DNA of 64,000 bases from Arthrobacter sp. 24S4-2 (GTDB taxonomy: Bacteria > Actinomycetota > Actinomycetes > Actinomycetales > Micrococcaceae), in assembly GCF_005280255.1 (NCBI RefSeq), contig NZ_CP040018.1, positions 3,410,001 through 3,474,000 on the forward strand, in the 5' to 3' direction. The position numbers and the translations under genes were made by a program. Under the pieces are notes generated by a model. It had not been told where the DNA came from and made no database searches. It was given only the letters and a program-made list of their open reading frames with translations. Below, one piece after another: positions 1 to 8,573 of this stretch. How positions within the stretch are numbered: position 1 is the stretch's first letter; each line of letters opens with the position of its first letter.

Positions 1-248
1 TGACGTCTGTGACAACCTGGCGGAATCCTCGGAATTTCAGGTCTTCCTACCTCGTCACTGGTAGCCAGCTTCTGACTTTGCCGAAGGCTGCGTCAGATGC
101 GTGTCACTGAATCTTTGGTTTCCGTGTCCCTCTTCTTTCGAAGTGGGTAAGAACCATTGTTGTCCCACCCAAGGGGAACCGCAATAGCCCCGGAAGAACT
201 ACATGGCAGTAATTCTCGCTGCCCGCGGGAGGCCTCCAGCGGACGCCC
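1..248. other. Left edge, no gene seen
   Basis: I see no convincing reading frame, RNA or repeat here. It lies downstream of the minus-strand gene that ends at 249, so it is probably the distal end of an intergenic region. Confidence 0.5.
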
Positions 249-863
249 TTAGTTGAACTCGGGCCTCTCGGTACGGCTGCGCTTGATTTCGAAGAAGTGC
301 GGATACGCGGCCAGGGTCACCGCGGCGTCCCACAGGCGGCCGGCTTCCTCTCGCCTGGGAATGCGCGTCAGCACCGGGCCGAAGAAGGCGGTGCCGTTGA
401 AGGCCACTACCGGCGTTCCGACATCCTGCCCCACGAGGGAGATGCCCTCCTCATGGCTGGCGCGGAGCTGCACGTCGAAGGCATCCGAGGACGCCTCGGC
501 TGCGAGCCCGGCAGGCAGCCCGCACTCTGCCAGGGCCTTGCTGATCACGATGCCGAAGTCCTTCTCGCCAGCGTCGTGGATCAGGCTGCCCATGGCGTCA
601 TACAGCGGCTTGATAACCCGGTCACCGTGCTGCTCGCGGGCAGCAATGATGACGCGGACGGGGCCCCAGGCCTTGTCCATCAATTCGCGGTACCCCGGGT
701 CAAGGTCGCGGCCCTCGTTCAGGACGGCGAGGCTCATCACGTGCCATTCAGTTTCAATGTCGCGGACTTCCTCGACTTCACCGACCCAGCGGGACGTGAT
801 CCAGGCGAAGGGGCACAGGGGGTCGAACCAGAAGTCGGCTTTGCTCGCAGCGGTTTCAGGCAC
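249..863 (-). CDS. DsbA-family, Rv2466c-like mycothiol-dependent reductase homologue
   Basis: A 204-residue thioredoxin-fold protein of the DsbA family. The first strand and active-site region reads DFWFDPLCPFAW, with the cysteine near residue 17. The mycobacterial relative Rv2466c is a mycothiol-dependent nitroreductase with a CPWC motif; here the second cysteine is alanine (CPFA), so it would have to work as a single-cysteine enzyme, perhaps forming a mixed disulfide with mycothiol. The GTG start at 863 is chosen because GAGGAGA lies six bases upstream; a longer in-frame extension to 914 lacks such a site. It lies just downstream of clpX on the same strand. Family assignment is good; the reaction is inferred. 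Confidence 0.8.
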   Translation of the reverse strand: MPETAASKADFWFDPLCPFAWITSRWVGEVEEVRDIETEWHVMSLAVLNEGRDLDPGYRELMDKAWGPVRVIIAAREQHGDRVIKPLYDAMGSLIHDAGEKDFGIVISKALAECGLPAGLAAEASSDAFDVQLRASHEEGISLVGQDVGTPVVAFNGTAFFGPVLTRIPRREEAGRLWDAAVTLAAYPHFFEIKRSRTERPEFN

Positions 864-931
864 AGGAAGTCTCCTCGGAAAAGAATCAGGCAACGGCGCG
901 CACCAGGCGCACATCTACCAAGAGCGAAGAA

Positions 932-2221
932 CTAAGCGGATTTATTCCGCCGCTTGGCCACGACGTCGTGCGCGATCATGGTGGGCTGCGCCTTCTTCGC
1001 CACCACATCGGCGGTGATAACTACGCTGGCGATGTCGTCACGGCTGGGAAGATCGAACATTACCGGAAGGAGCACTTCCTCCATGATGGCGCGGAGCCCG
1101 CGGGCGCCTGTGCCCCGCTCGAGTGCCTGGTCCGCTATCATGTCCAGCGCCGCGTCGTCGAAGAGCAGCTCAACGCCATCCAGCTGGAACATCTTCTGGT
1201 ACTGCTTCACAAGGGCGTTCTTCGGCGTGGACAGAATCTGGATCAAAGCGGGCCGGTCCAGGTTGGAGACCGTGGTGATGACGGGAAGCCGGCCGATGAA
1301 TTCCGGGATCAGCCCGAACTTCAGCAGGTCCTCCGGCATAACCTCGCCGTAGGAGTCGGAGTTGTTCTTGACTTCATTGAGCGGGGCACCGAAGCCGATG
1401 CCCTTGCGTCCGGACCGGGAGCCGATGATGTCCTCGAGGCCCGCGAAGGCTCCGGCGACGATGAACAGCACGTTGGTGGTGTCGATCTGGATGAACTCCT
1501 GGTGCGGGTGCTTGCGGCCGCCCTGCGGGGGAACCGAGGCCACCGTGCCTTCCAGGATCTTCAGGAGCGCCTGCTGGACGCCCTCACCGGAGACATCCCG
1601 GGTAATGGACGGGTTTTCGCTCTTCCGCGAGATCTTGTCGATCTCGTCGATGTAGATGATGCCCTGTTCGGCCTTTTTGACGTCATAGTCAGCGGCCTGG
1701 ATGAGCTTCAGGAGAATATTCTCGACGTCCTCGCCCACGTACCCGGCCTCGGTCAGTGCCGTGGCATCCGCGACGGCGAACGGGACGTTGAGCCGCCGTG
1801 CCAGCGTCTGGGCGAGGTAGGTCTTGCCGCAGCCGGTGGGGCCGATCAGGAGGATGTTGGACTTGGCGATCTCGACGTCGTCGTGATGGACGCCTTCGGC
1901 GAGGCTGCCGCTCTTGGGGGCGTGGCCGGCCTGGATGCGCTTGTAGTGGTTGTACACGGCGACGGCGAGGGAGCGCTTGGCGGGCTCCTGGCCGATGACG
2001 TATTCCTGCAGGAAGTCGAAGATCTCGCGCGGCTTGGGCAGTTCGAAGCTGCCGAGGTCCGCTACTTCCGCGAGCTCCTCTTCAATGATCTCGTTGCAGA
2101 GCTCAATGCACTCGTCGCAGATGTAGACGCCGGGCCCGGCAATGAGCTTACGCACCTGCTTTTGGCTCTTTCCGCAGAAAGAGCACTTCAGCAGATCCGT
2201 GCTCTCGCCAATCCGAGCCAT
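932..2221 (-). CDS. clpX: ATP-dependent Clp protease ATP-binding subunit ClpX
   Basis: AAA+ unfoldase (429 residues) that recognises, unfolds and feeds substrates into the ClpP1P2 chamber. The N-terminal zinc domain has cysteines 13, 16, 35 and 38 (CSFC, CDEC). Walker A GPTGCGKT is at 127-134, followed by a Walker B with IDEIDK, and the ClpP-docking IGF loop is present (GIGFGAP). The ATG at 2221 begins MARIGESTDLLKC and follows AAGGGG; an upstream in-frame extension of 14 residues is not typical of the family. It is the third gene of the order clpP1-clpP2-clpX, separated from clpP2 by about 200 bases that include a strong hairpin. Confidence 0.98.
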   Translation of the reverse strand: MARIGESTDLLKCSFCGKSQKQVRKLIAGPGVYICDECIELCNEIIEEELAEVADLGSFELPKPREIFDFLQEYVIGQEPAKRSLAVAVYNHYKRIQAGHAPKSGSLAEGVHHDDVEIAKSNILLIGPTGCGKTYLAQTLARRLNVPFAVADATALTEAGYVGEDVENILLKLIQAADYDVKKAEQGIIYIDEIDKISRKSENPSITRDVSGEGVQQALLKILEGTVASVPPQGGRKHPHQEFIQIDTTNVLFIVAGAFAGLEDIIGSRSGRKGIGFGAPLNEVKNNSDSYGEVMPEDLLKFGLIPEFIGRLPVITTVSNLDRPALIQILSTPKNALVKQYQKMFQLDGVELLFDDAALDMIADQALERGTGARGLRAIMEEVLLPVMFDLPSRDDIASVVITADVVAKKAQPTMIAHDVVAKRRNKSA

Positions 2222-2365
2222 ATGTGAACCCCTTAGTATCTTGCTGCTACCGCAGCACTGCACCGGTTGCTGGAATCACGGTGGGTCCGGAAGGTCCGGC
2301 CGTGACATGTTCCACTCTAGGTCACATTCGGCCTGAGGGGTGGAACCTTACGCGTTGAAAACGAA

Positions 2366-2402
2366 AGCCGGTGCGGTCCATTTTCCATGAACCGCACCGG
2401 CT
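2366..2402 (-). terminator. Hairpin after clpP2, before clpX
   Basis: A perfect 12-bp stem (2366-2377 with 2391-2402) and 13-base loop lies just past the clpP2 stop codon on the minus strand. There is no long U tract, so it may end or attenuate clpP1P2 transcription before clpX, or protect the mRNA end. Confidence 0.6.
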
Positions 2403-2417
2403 CCGCGTGTCGTGCTG

Positions 2418-3077
2418 CTACCTGCTGATCGCCTGCGGCTTGATCTTGCGGGAATCAAGGACCTGGTCGATGAGGCCGTAGGACTGCGCCTCGGCGGCCG
2501 TGAGGATCTTGTCACGCTCGATGTCGTTGTTGACCTGCTCCGAGGTGCGGCCCGAGTGCTTGGCCAGCGTGTCTTCGAGCCAGGAGCGCATGCGCATGAC
2601 CTCCGCAGCCTGGATCTCAAGGTCCGAAGCCTGGCCGCCCTGGCCACCCGACAGGGCGGGCTGGTGGATCAGCACGCGGGCGTTGGGCAGTGCCAGCCGC
2701 TTGCCCGGCGTACCGGCTGCGAGCAGGACGGCCGCGGCACTTGCAGCCTGGCCCAGGCACACCGTCTGGATCTCGGGGCGGATGTACTGCATGGTGTCGT
2801 AGATGGCCGTCATGGCGGTGAAGGAACCGCCCGGGGAGTTGATGTAGAGCGTGATGTCACGGTCCGGGTCAGTGGACTCTAGCACCAGCAACTGGGCCAT
2901 GACGTCGTCAGCGGAGGCATCGTCCACCTGGACGCCGAGGAAGATGATGCGGTCCTCGAACAGCTTGGTGTACGGGTCCTGGCGCTTGAAGCCGTAGGGG
3001 GTGCGCTCCTCGAACTGCGGCAGCACGTAGCGGCTGGTGGGCAGGTTCCCGGCAGACGATCCGAAATTGTAGTTCAT
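2418..3077 (-). CDS. clpP2: ClpP2 protease subunit
   Basis: A 219-residue serine protease subunit of the Clp barrel. The catalytic triad is visible as Ser113 (GQAASAAA), His138 (LIHQPAL) and Asp185 (NDIERD). Actinobacteria carry two different ClpP subunits that form a mixed ClpP1P2 tetradecamer; this one has the longer N-terminus. The ATG at 3077 is chosen because AGGAGAA precedes it by about six bases; an upstream ATG at 3101 would read through this site. It lies 41 bases downstream of clpP1 and is surely cotranscribed with it. Confidence 0.97.
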   Translation of the reverse strand: MNYNFGSSAGNLPTSRYVLPQFEERTPYGFKRQDPYTKLFEDRIIFLGVQVDDASADDVMAQLLVLESTDPDRDITLYINSPGGSFTAMTAIYDTMQYIRPEIQTVCLGQAASAAAVLLAAGTPGKRLALPNARVLIHQPALSGGQGGQASDLEIQAAEVMRMRSWLEDTLAKHSGRTSEQVNNDIERDKILTAAEAQSYGLIDQVLDSRKIKPQAISR

Positions 3078-3118
3078 GTTCACTTCTCCTGGAATCATCA
3101 TTTCTGTCTTCGTGCCGG

Positions 3119-3757
3119 TTAGTTTTCCGAGCCGCTGGCGTTTTGCGTTCCGCCGCCACCGGCTACGGATCCCGCATGCGCGGCGATCTTGTCGAAGAAG
3201 CCGTACTCAAGGGCTTCCGGAGCCGTGAACCACTTGTCACGGTCGTTGTCCTTGAGGATCGTATCGACCGTCTGGCCGGTCTGGTCGGCAGTGAGTTCCG
3301 CCATGACCTTCTTCATGTGCAGGATGAGCTCGGCCTGGATCTTGATGTCCGAGGCCGTGCCGCCGATGCCGCCTGACGGCTGGTGCATCAGGATACGGGC
3401 GTTCGGGGTGGCGTAGCGCTTGCCCTTGGTGCCGGAGGAGAGCAGGAACTGCCCCATCGAAGCCGCAAGACCGGTGGCGACCGTTACGACGTCGTTCGGA
3501 ATGAACTGCATGGTGTCGTAGATGGCCATACCAGCGGTTACGGAGCCGCCGGGCGAGTTGATGTAAAGGTAGATGTCCTTCTCGGGGTTCTCCGCTGACA
3601 GCAGCAGCAACTGCGAGCAGATCGCGTTGGCGTTCTCATCGCGAACCTCGGAGCCAAGCCAGATGATGCGCTCTTTCAGCAGGCGGTTGTAGATGTAGTT
3701 GTCCTGGGCTGCCGGATCGACAGTTGCCATCCGGGGTGCCCCTGCTTGCTGTGACAT
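3119..3757 (-). CDS. clpP1: ClpP1 protease subunit
   Basis: A 212-residue ClpP subunit with triad Ser100 (LAASMGQ), His125 (LMHQPSGG) and Asp170 (KDNDRD). It is the first gene of the clpP1-clpP2 pair. The C-terminus has a glycine-rich and asparagine-rich tail. The start at 3757 is preceded by GAGAGG; an internal ATG nine residues later is possible. Its promoter region carries a perfect 8-bp inverted repeat and a ClgR-like site, described separately. Confidence 0.97.
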   Translation of the reverse strand: MSQQAGAPRMATVDPAAQDNYIYNRLLKERIIWLGSEVRDENANAICSQLLLLSAENPEKDIYLYINSPGGSVTAGMAIYDTMQFIPNDVVTVATGLAASMGQFLLSSGTKGKRYATPNARILMHQPSGGIGGTASDIKIQAELILHMKKVMAELTADQTGQTVDTILKDNDRDKWFTAPEALEYGFFDKIAAHAGSVAGGGGTQNASGSEN

Positions 3758-3782
3758 ATGTACTTACCTCTCGCTGGCGACG

Positions 3783-3805
3783 GTGACGTCACGGTACGAC
3801 GTCAC
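3783..3805. promoter_or_regulatory. Inverted repeat upstream of clpP1
   Basis: GTGACGTC and GACGTCAC form perfect 8-bp arms around a 7-base spacer, ending 26 bases before the clpP1 start. It could be an operator or a hairpin in the leader. No regulator can be named from the site alone. Confidence 0.6.
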
Positions 3806-3867
3806 TGAAAATCACTACTTGGACACTAACCGGTTTTGCGGCCGTTTTGTTCTCGCGGATCGCGCTG

Positions 3868-3882
3868 TTCGCTGACGGCGCA
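3868..3882. promoter_or_regulatory. Possible ClgR-type site upstream of clpP1
   Basis: TTCGC, five bases, then GCGCA gives a near-palindrome resembling the ClgR site (TTCGC-N5-GCGAA) known upstream of clpP operons in actinobacteria. It is about 110 bases upstream of the clpP1 start. One arm base deviates. Confidence 0.4.
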
Positions 3883-3968
3883 CGATTGCCGCAACCGCCC
3901 ACCGCACAGCACGACACAGCCGCCGTTCCGGGGGTTAACGCCTAACGCAGTTCCGGGGTTTAAACGGG

Positions 3969-3999
3969 GAAGCCCCCGGATCAGGGATCCGGGGGCTTC
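3969..3999 (-). terminator. Terminator of tig
   Basis: A perfect 14-bp stem (3969-3982 with 3986-3999) and 3-base loop sits 14 bases beyond the tig stop codon on the minus strand. It separates tig from the clpP promoter; no clear U tract follows. Confidence 0.7.
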
Positions 4000-4012
4000 C
4001 GTGCAATACGTG

Positions 4013-5404
4013 TTAGAACTTCACTGCTGCCGGGTCGTCGCTCGGCGTGGCTTCCTCGGCGGATGCTTCGCTTTCAACGGCCGGAGCTTCTTCGGCAACG
4101 GGAGCGTCTTCGCCGCCGGGGCGCACGAAGTCGCTCAGGTCAACCTTGTTGCCTGCCGAATCGGTCACCTCGGCCTGGCCCAGCACAACAGCCAGGGCCT
4201 TGCGGCGGCGGACCTCGGAAACCATCATGGGAACCTGGCCGGACTGATCGATGATCTGGGCGAACTGGTTCGGGTCCATGCCGTACTGGCTGGCCGTGGT
4301 CACGATGTAGTCGATCAGCTCGTTCTGGCTGACGCCGACTTCTTCCTTGTCCGCGATGGCGTCAAGGATGATCTCGTTCTGGAAGGCACGCTCGGTGTTG
4401 GCCTTGACCTCGGCGCGGTGCTCCTCGGTGTCGTGATCGCCTTCACCGTGGGAGTTCTCAGCCTTGAAGTGCTGCTCGAGCTGCTCTTCGACGACGGAGG
4501 CCGGAACGGGAACCTCAACCAGCTCAACGAGCTTGTCCAGGACCTTGTCGCGGGCCTCGACGCCCTGCTCGACAACCTTGGATTCGGCCGCCTGCTTGGC
4601 GAGGTCCTCACGCAGTTCAGCCAGCGTGTCGAACTCGGATGCCAGCTGGGCGAAGTCGTCGTCGGCCGCGGGAAGCTCGCGCTCCTTGACGGTCTTGACA
4701 ACTACCTTGACCTGGGCCGCTTCGCCGGCGTGGTCGCCGCCCACCAGGGTGGTTTCGAAGATGGCGTCCTCGTCAGCACTGAGGCCGGTGACGGCCTCGT
4801 CGAGGCCTTCAAGCATGGTGCCGGCGCCAACCTGGTAGGACAGGCCGGAGGCGGAGTCAACTTCGGCGCCGTCAATCGTGGCGGTGATGTCGATCGTCAG
4901 GAAGTCGCCGTCGGCTGCCGGGCCGTCCACGGACTTCAGCGTGCCGAAACGGCCGCGGAGTTCGTCGAGCGCCTTGTCGACATCGGCTTCGGAAGACTCG
5001 GCCGCAGCAACCTCAACCTTGATGCCTGCGTAGTCCGGCAACTCGATCTCGGGACGGATGTCAACCTCAGCGTGGAACTTCAGTTCACCGTCGGTGGCCG
5101 TGGGATCCGGCACCTCGGTGATTTCAACCTCGGGACGGCTCAGCGGGCGGATGCCAGTTTCCTGGACAGCCTCCTGGTACCAGCCGTTGAGGCCTTCGTT
5201 GATGGCGGTCTCCAGCACGTAGCCACGGCCAACGCGCTGGTCGATCAGCTTTGCGGGGACCTTGCCCTTGCGGAAGCCAGGGACCTGGATCTGCGAAGCA
5301 ACAGTCTTGTATGCCTCTTCGATGCTGGGTTTCAATTCCTCAAAGGGGACCTCAACATTGAGCTTGACCCGCGTGGGGGTGAGGTTCTCGACAGCGCTCT
5401 TCAC
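4013..5404 (-). CDS. tig: Trigger factor
   Basis: Ribosome-associated chaperone and peptidyl-prolyl isomerase (463 residues). The N-terminal ribosome-binding signature GFRKGK is at residues 43-48, followed by an FKBP-like domain in the middle third and an acidic, helical C-terminal substrate-binding region ending in an Ala/Glu-rich tail. The GTG start at 5404 follows CCAGGAG. It lies immediately upstream of clpP1 in the same direction, as in many bacteria, but with its own terminator. Confidence 0.97.
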   Translation of the reverse strand: MKSAVENLTPTRVKLNVEVPFEELKPSIEEAYKTVASQIQVPGFRKGKVPAKLIDQRVGRGYVLETAINEGLNGWYQEAVQETGIRPLSRPEVEITEVPDPTATDGELKFHAEVDIRPEIELPDYAGIKVEVAAAESSEADVDKALDELRGRFGTLKSVDGPAADGDFLTIDITATIDGAEVDSASGLSYQVGAGTMLEGLDEAVTGLSADEDAIFETTLVGGDHAGEAAQVKVVVKTVKERELPAADDDFAQLASEFDTLAELREDLAKQAAESKVVEQGVEARDKVLDKLVELVEVPVPASVVEEQLEQHFKAENSHGEGDHDTEEHRAEVKANTERAFQNEIILDAIADKEEVGVSQNELIDYIVTTASQYGMDPNQFAQIIDQSGQVPMMVSEVRRRKALAVVLGQAEVTDSAGNKVDLSDFVRPGGEDAPVAEEAPAVESEASAEEATPSDDPAAVKF

Positions 5405-5470
5405 AGTCTAAGTACTCCTGGTTTTGTGGGATGGGGTTCTGCAAACGCAATGATCTGACAAGCTGCAGAG

Positions 5471-5545
5471 TCGGGGTGACAGGATTTGAACCTGCGACTT
5501 CCTGCTCCCAAAGCAGGCGCTCTAGCCAAGCTGAGCTACACCCCG
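5471..5545 (-). tRNA. tRNA-Pro(TGG)
   Basis: Read on the minus strand this folds as a cloverleaf: acceptor CGGGGTG with CACCCCG, anticodon stem CCTGC/GCAGG around TTTGGGA (anticodon TGG), T arm GCAGG-TTCAAAT-CCTGT. CCA is not encoded. Confidence 0.96.
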
Positions 5546-5718
5546 TAAGTGCACAGAACAGTCTACGGTCATAACGGCCGGATATGCACATTTGACACTG
5601 GGGCCCTGAATTAGGTTTAGTTATATCCGGCTCGAGCAGCCGACCGGAAGAAGTGCACCAACCGTCCCCTTGCGATCAACAGCATATGATCAATACAAGC
5701 GGCCTGATGCATGTTCAC

Positions 5719-5792
5719 GGGGACGTAGCTTAGTGGTAAAGCCTCAGTCTTCCAAACTGATGATGCGGGTTCGATTCCCGTCGTCCCCTCCA
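5719..5792 (+). tRNA. tRNA-Gly(TCC), CCA encoded
   Basis: Acceptor GGGGACG pairs with CGTCCCC, the anticodon stem TCAGT/ACTGA holds loop CTTCCAA (anticodon TCC), and the T arm is GCGGG-TTCGATT-CCCGT. The 3' end TCCA shows an encoded CCA, unlike the other four tRNAs here. It is divergent from tRNA-Pro, with about 170 bases between. Confidence 0.96.
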
Positions 5793-5836
5793 AGGACAGT
5801 GTCCCTCCAAGGCAGTCCCAAGGACACAAGCAGGAC

Positions 5837-5872
5837 AACAGGAAAGCCCCTCTCCGGAGGGGCTTTCCTGTT
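5837..5872. terminator. Bidirectional terminator
   Basis: A 16-bp stem with a 4-base loop lies between the plus-strand tRNA-Gly and the convergent minus-strand glycosylase gene, whose stop codon it abuts. Both flanks are A/T-rich at the stem base, so it can serve both directions. Confidence 0.8.
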
Positions 5873-5874
5873 GT

Positions 5875-6804
5875 TCAGGATCCCTGCTGGCAGGTGGGGC
5901 ACCAATACAGCTTGCGGGCACCGAGGTCGGACAGCGCAACCAACGTTCCGCAGTCGCGGCAGTCGAGGCCGTGCCGCCGGTACACAGAGTGGGATTCTTC
6001 CGGTGCGGGCAGGCCGGCGTCCGGTTCAGTCCAATAACGCGGAGGCGTGGTGATGATCCGGCCGTCGCGGACGCCGTCGGACATCATTGAGACGGTGTCC
6101 TCCCACAGTTCACCAGCCGCTGCCGAATCCAACGCGCGGCCGGGCAGCCAGGGATCGAGTCCCTGGCGGAAGAGCAGTTCGGCGCGATACACGTTCCCGA
6201 CGCCGGCAATCACCTTCTGGTCCATCAGCAGTGCTGCGAGTGGCGTCCGCCGTGCCCGCAGGCCCGTGACAAAGCCTTCCTTGTCTCCAGGCAGGTTCCG
6301 CAACGGGTCCGGACCCAGGCGGGCCAGGACGGCGCCGGCCTCCGCCCCGGTGATGGCGTGGCACGTGGTGGCGCCCCTGAGGTCCGCCCAGCCGTGGGCC
6401 CCGGCAAGCCGGACACGGACGGCACCGACCGGCGCAGGAGGCCCCGCGTACGCGGGAGCGCCGCCGTCGGAGTCAAAAGCGGCGGCGTCTGCCACGCCGT
6501 CGTCGAACACCTCCCGCTCCCCCACCTTGCGGGGCGCCCCGATGCTGGAGGCGCCGCGGAACGTGGCATCACCGCCGAAGTCCCAGGCACCGTAGAGGCC
6601 CAGGTGCACGTGGAGGACCAGTCCGTTGTCGAAGTGCAGGAACAGGTGCTTCCCGTGGGCCGCCGTCTCCACCAGCGTCCGGGTGTCGAGCAGCGCCGCA
6701 CCGTCGGTGAACCGCCCCTGCGGGCTGGAAACGGCCAAGTGCTGGCCGGAAAAGACGTCCGCGAACTGGCGTGCCAGCCGGTGGACCGAATGCCCCTCCG
6801 GCAC
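5875..6804 (-). CDS. Fpg/Nei-family DNA glycosylase (Nei-like)
   Basis: Base-excision repair glycosylase/AP lyase of 309 residues. The protein starts MPEGHSVHR, giving the catalytic Pro2 and Glu3 of the family. The C-terminus holds a zinc-finger with CRDC and CPTC pairs. The MPEGH start is more like the endonuclease VIII (Nei) branch than MutM, so oxidised pyrimidines are likely substrates. It starts with GTG overlapping the rpiB stop codon by one base (TAGTG), so it is translationally coupled to rpiB. Confidence 0.92.
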   Translation of the reverse strand: MPEGHSVHRLARQFADVFSGQHLAVSSPQGRFTDGAALLDTRTLVETAAHGKHLFLHFDNGLVLHVHLGLYGAWDFGGDATFRGASSIGAPRKVGEREVFDDGVADAAAFDSDGGAPAYAGPPAPVGAVRVRLAGAHGWADLRGATTCHAITGAEAGAVLARLGPDPLRNLPGDKEGFVTGLRARRTPLAALLMDQKVIAGVGNVYRAELLFRQGLDPWLPGRALDSAAAGELWEDTVSMMSDGVRDGRIITTPPRYWTEPDAGLPAPEESHSVYRRHGLDCRDCGTLVALSDLGARKLYWCPTCQQGS

Positions 6805-7298
6805 TAGGCGATGACCTCGCCGGTGGTCTCGTAGGCCGCGATCTTGCCGATGCGGCGGACGTGGCGCTCATCGTTGCTGAAGGGTTCCTGGAGGAACGCC
6901 TCAATGATTTCCGTGGCTTCCTCCACGCTGTGCTGTCGGCCGCCGACTGCCACGACGTTCGCGTCATTGTGATCGCGGGCGAGGGTGGCGGTGGACAGGT
7001 TCCAGGCGAGGGCCGCGCGGACGCCTTTGACCTTGTTGGCGGCGATCTGCTCGCCGTTCCCCGAACCGCCCAGCACGATGCCCAGGGCGTGGACGCCGGC
7101 AGCCTGGTCCGCCACCACGGCGAGCGCTGCATTGATGCAGAAGGACGGGTAGTCATCCAGGGCGTCGTAGACCTTGGGGCCGTGGTCCACTACGTCGTAG
7201 CCCTTGGCGGTGAGGTGGTTTACCAGGTGGGCGCTGAGTTCCATGCCGGCATGGTCGGTGGCGATGTGGACGCGCGGGAAGTCGGGGTTTGTGGTCAC
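6804..7298 (-). CDS. rpiB: RpiB-type ribose-5-phosphate isomerase
   Basis: A 164-residue LacAB/RpiB fold enzyme interconverting ribose 5-phosphate and ribulose 5-phosphate in the pentose phosphate pathway. Family signatures are IATDHAGMEL at the N-terminus and the GGSGNGEQIAANK loop; His and Asn of ARDHNDANV fit the phosphate/active-site region. The start codon is GTG at 7298. It is followed directly by the glycosylase gene. Confidence 0.93.
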   Translation of the reverse strand: MTTNPDFPRVHIATDHAGMELSAHLVNHLTAKGYDVVDHGPKVYDALDDYPSFCINAALAVVADQAAGVHALGIVLGGSGNGEQIAANKVKGVRAALAWNLSTATLARDHNDANVVAVGGRQHSVEEATEIIEAFLQEPFSNDERHVRRIGKIAAYETTGEVIA

Positions 7299-7435
7299 GG
7301 CAGTATCCGTTCAGTCATAAGCTCCGGAAAGCTTCCGGGCTGCTTCGGGGGTCGGATCCAAGCGTACTAGGACGCAGGCATTGGCTGCTTGCCGTGAACA
7401 CCCTGCGGACGCGCACCGCGAATCAACACGGCAAC

Positions 7436-8437
7436 TCAGGGCAGCGGCGGACGCTTTTCGCCGCGGGCGCGGGCGGCCACCCGGGACAGCACCGCGGCGA
7501 CTCTTGCCGCCGAGTCGGCGCTGCCGCCGCTGACCGCCACCTTCCTGCCGTCCGCCCGGTTGACGACGACGGCGGGGCCGCTGCTGACGAGCATCGCTGT
7601 GGTTCCGCCGTGGTTACGGTAGCCCCAGCCGCCATAGTCCGCGGCCCGGACCTCCGCCGGTGATGCTGAGGAAATTGCCGACGCCGGAACTTCCATCACC
7701 CGGACGATTCCGGCCACGAAGACGCGCAGCCCGCTGCGGTCCACGATGATGCGGGCGAAGAGGAAGGCGGCGGCCAGGACGGCCAGTGCGACCAGCAGGA
7801 CTCCCAGCCAGGGGACAACGATGGAGATCAGGGCGGCCGGGAACAGCGAGGCGATCCCCAGCATCACGAAGACCGAGCTCCGCGCGTGCACCCACAGCCG
7901 CACCGAATCCATGGCAATTTCGGGGTCAAGTTCGCGGTCCAGCGCCTCCTCAAGGGCGCGGTCGTCGTCCACGGACCAGCGTTCGTCGGCCTTGAAGACA
8001 AAGCCCAAAATGACGCCGAGAGCAAGGGCGGCTCCACTCCCCAGGGCGAGGACGGACATGTCGACACGGGCCTCATGGACGTCGGCGATCCCCGCCTGGC
8101 CCACCAGCACGGCGGCCAGGGCGGTGGTGACAAAGAGAGTGACGGTCAGCCCGGCGCCCATCATGATGCGCCGCATCACGGCGGGCCGGGTCAGCGGAAC
8201 GGCCTGCCCCAGGGTCAGCCAGCCCACCAGGACGATGATCAGGCCGCCTGCCGCCACGAACGCGGAGAACGGGGCATAGCCCGACGGACCGGATGCCGAC
8301 CAGCTCACGGCAAGCGGGTCCGGCACATCCGGCCGCAGCAAAAATGCACAAACAACGAAGGCGGCAGCCAGGAGCACGGGAAATCCCACTGCGAAGCGGA
8401 GTGCCTTGGCGTCCACCGAATCCCTGATCTTTCCCAT
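7436..8437 (-). CDS. DUF1648-like membrane protein
   Basis: A 333-residue integral membrane protein with about six hydrophobic segments (roughly 15-35, 58-80, 92-116, 125-148, 188-210, 212-232) and a cytoplasmic C-terminal region. The first extracytoplasmic loop (VPDPLAVSWSASGPSGYA) resembles the DUF1648 pattern of Firmicute and actinobacterial permease-like proteins. The function is unknown. The start at 8437 is supported by a TAGCGT box six bases upstream, suggesting a leaderless mRNA. Confidence 0.75.
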   Translation of the reverse strand: MGKIRDSVDAKALRFAVGFPVLLAAAFVVCAFLLRPDVPDPLAVSWSASGPSGYAPFSAFVAAGGLIIVLVGWLTLGQAVPLTRPAVMRRIMMGAGLTVTLFVTTALAAVLVGQAGIADVHEARVDMSVLALGSGAALALGVILGFVFKADERWSVDDDRALEEALDRELDPEIAMDSVRLWVHARSSVFVMLGIASLFPAALISIVVPWLGVLLVALAVLAAAFLFARIIVDRSGLRVFVAGIVRVMEVPASAISSASPAEVRAADYGGWGYRNHGGTTAMLVSSGPAVVVNRADGRKVAVSGGSADSAARVAAVLSRVAARARGEKRPPLP

Positions 8438-8573
8438 ACTCCAACGCTACTCCGCGCCGAGGCCCAGTGATCCACCTAACTTGCCAACGCACAATGAAGT
8501 GAAAGAATAATTTCACAGTGCCGGCAGCGACTGTTGCCGGCCGGCAACCGCAACCCTTTCTGGAGGCCCCACC

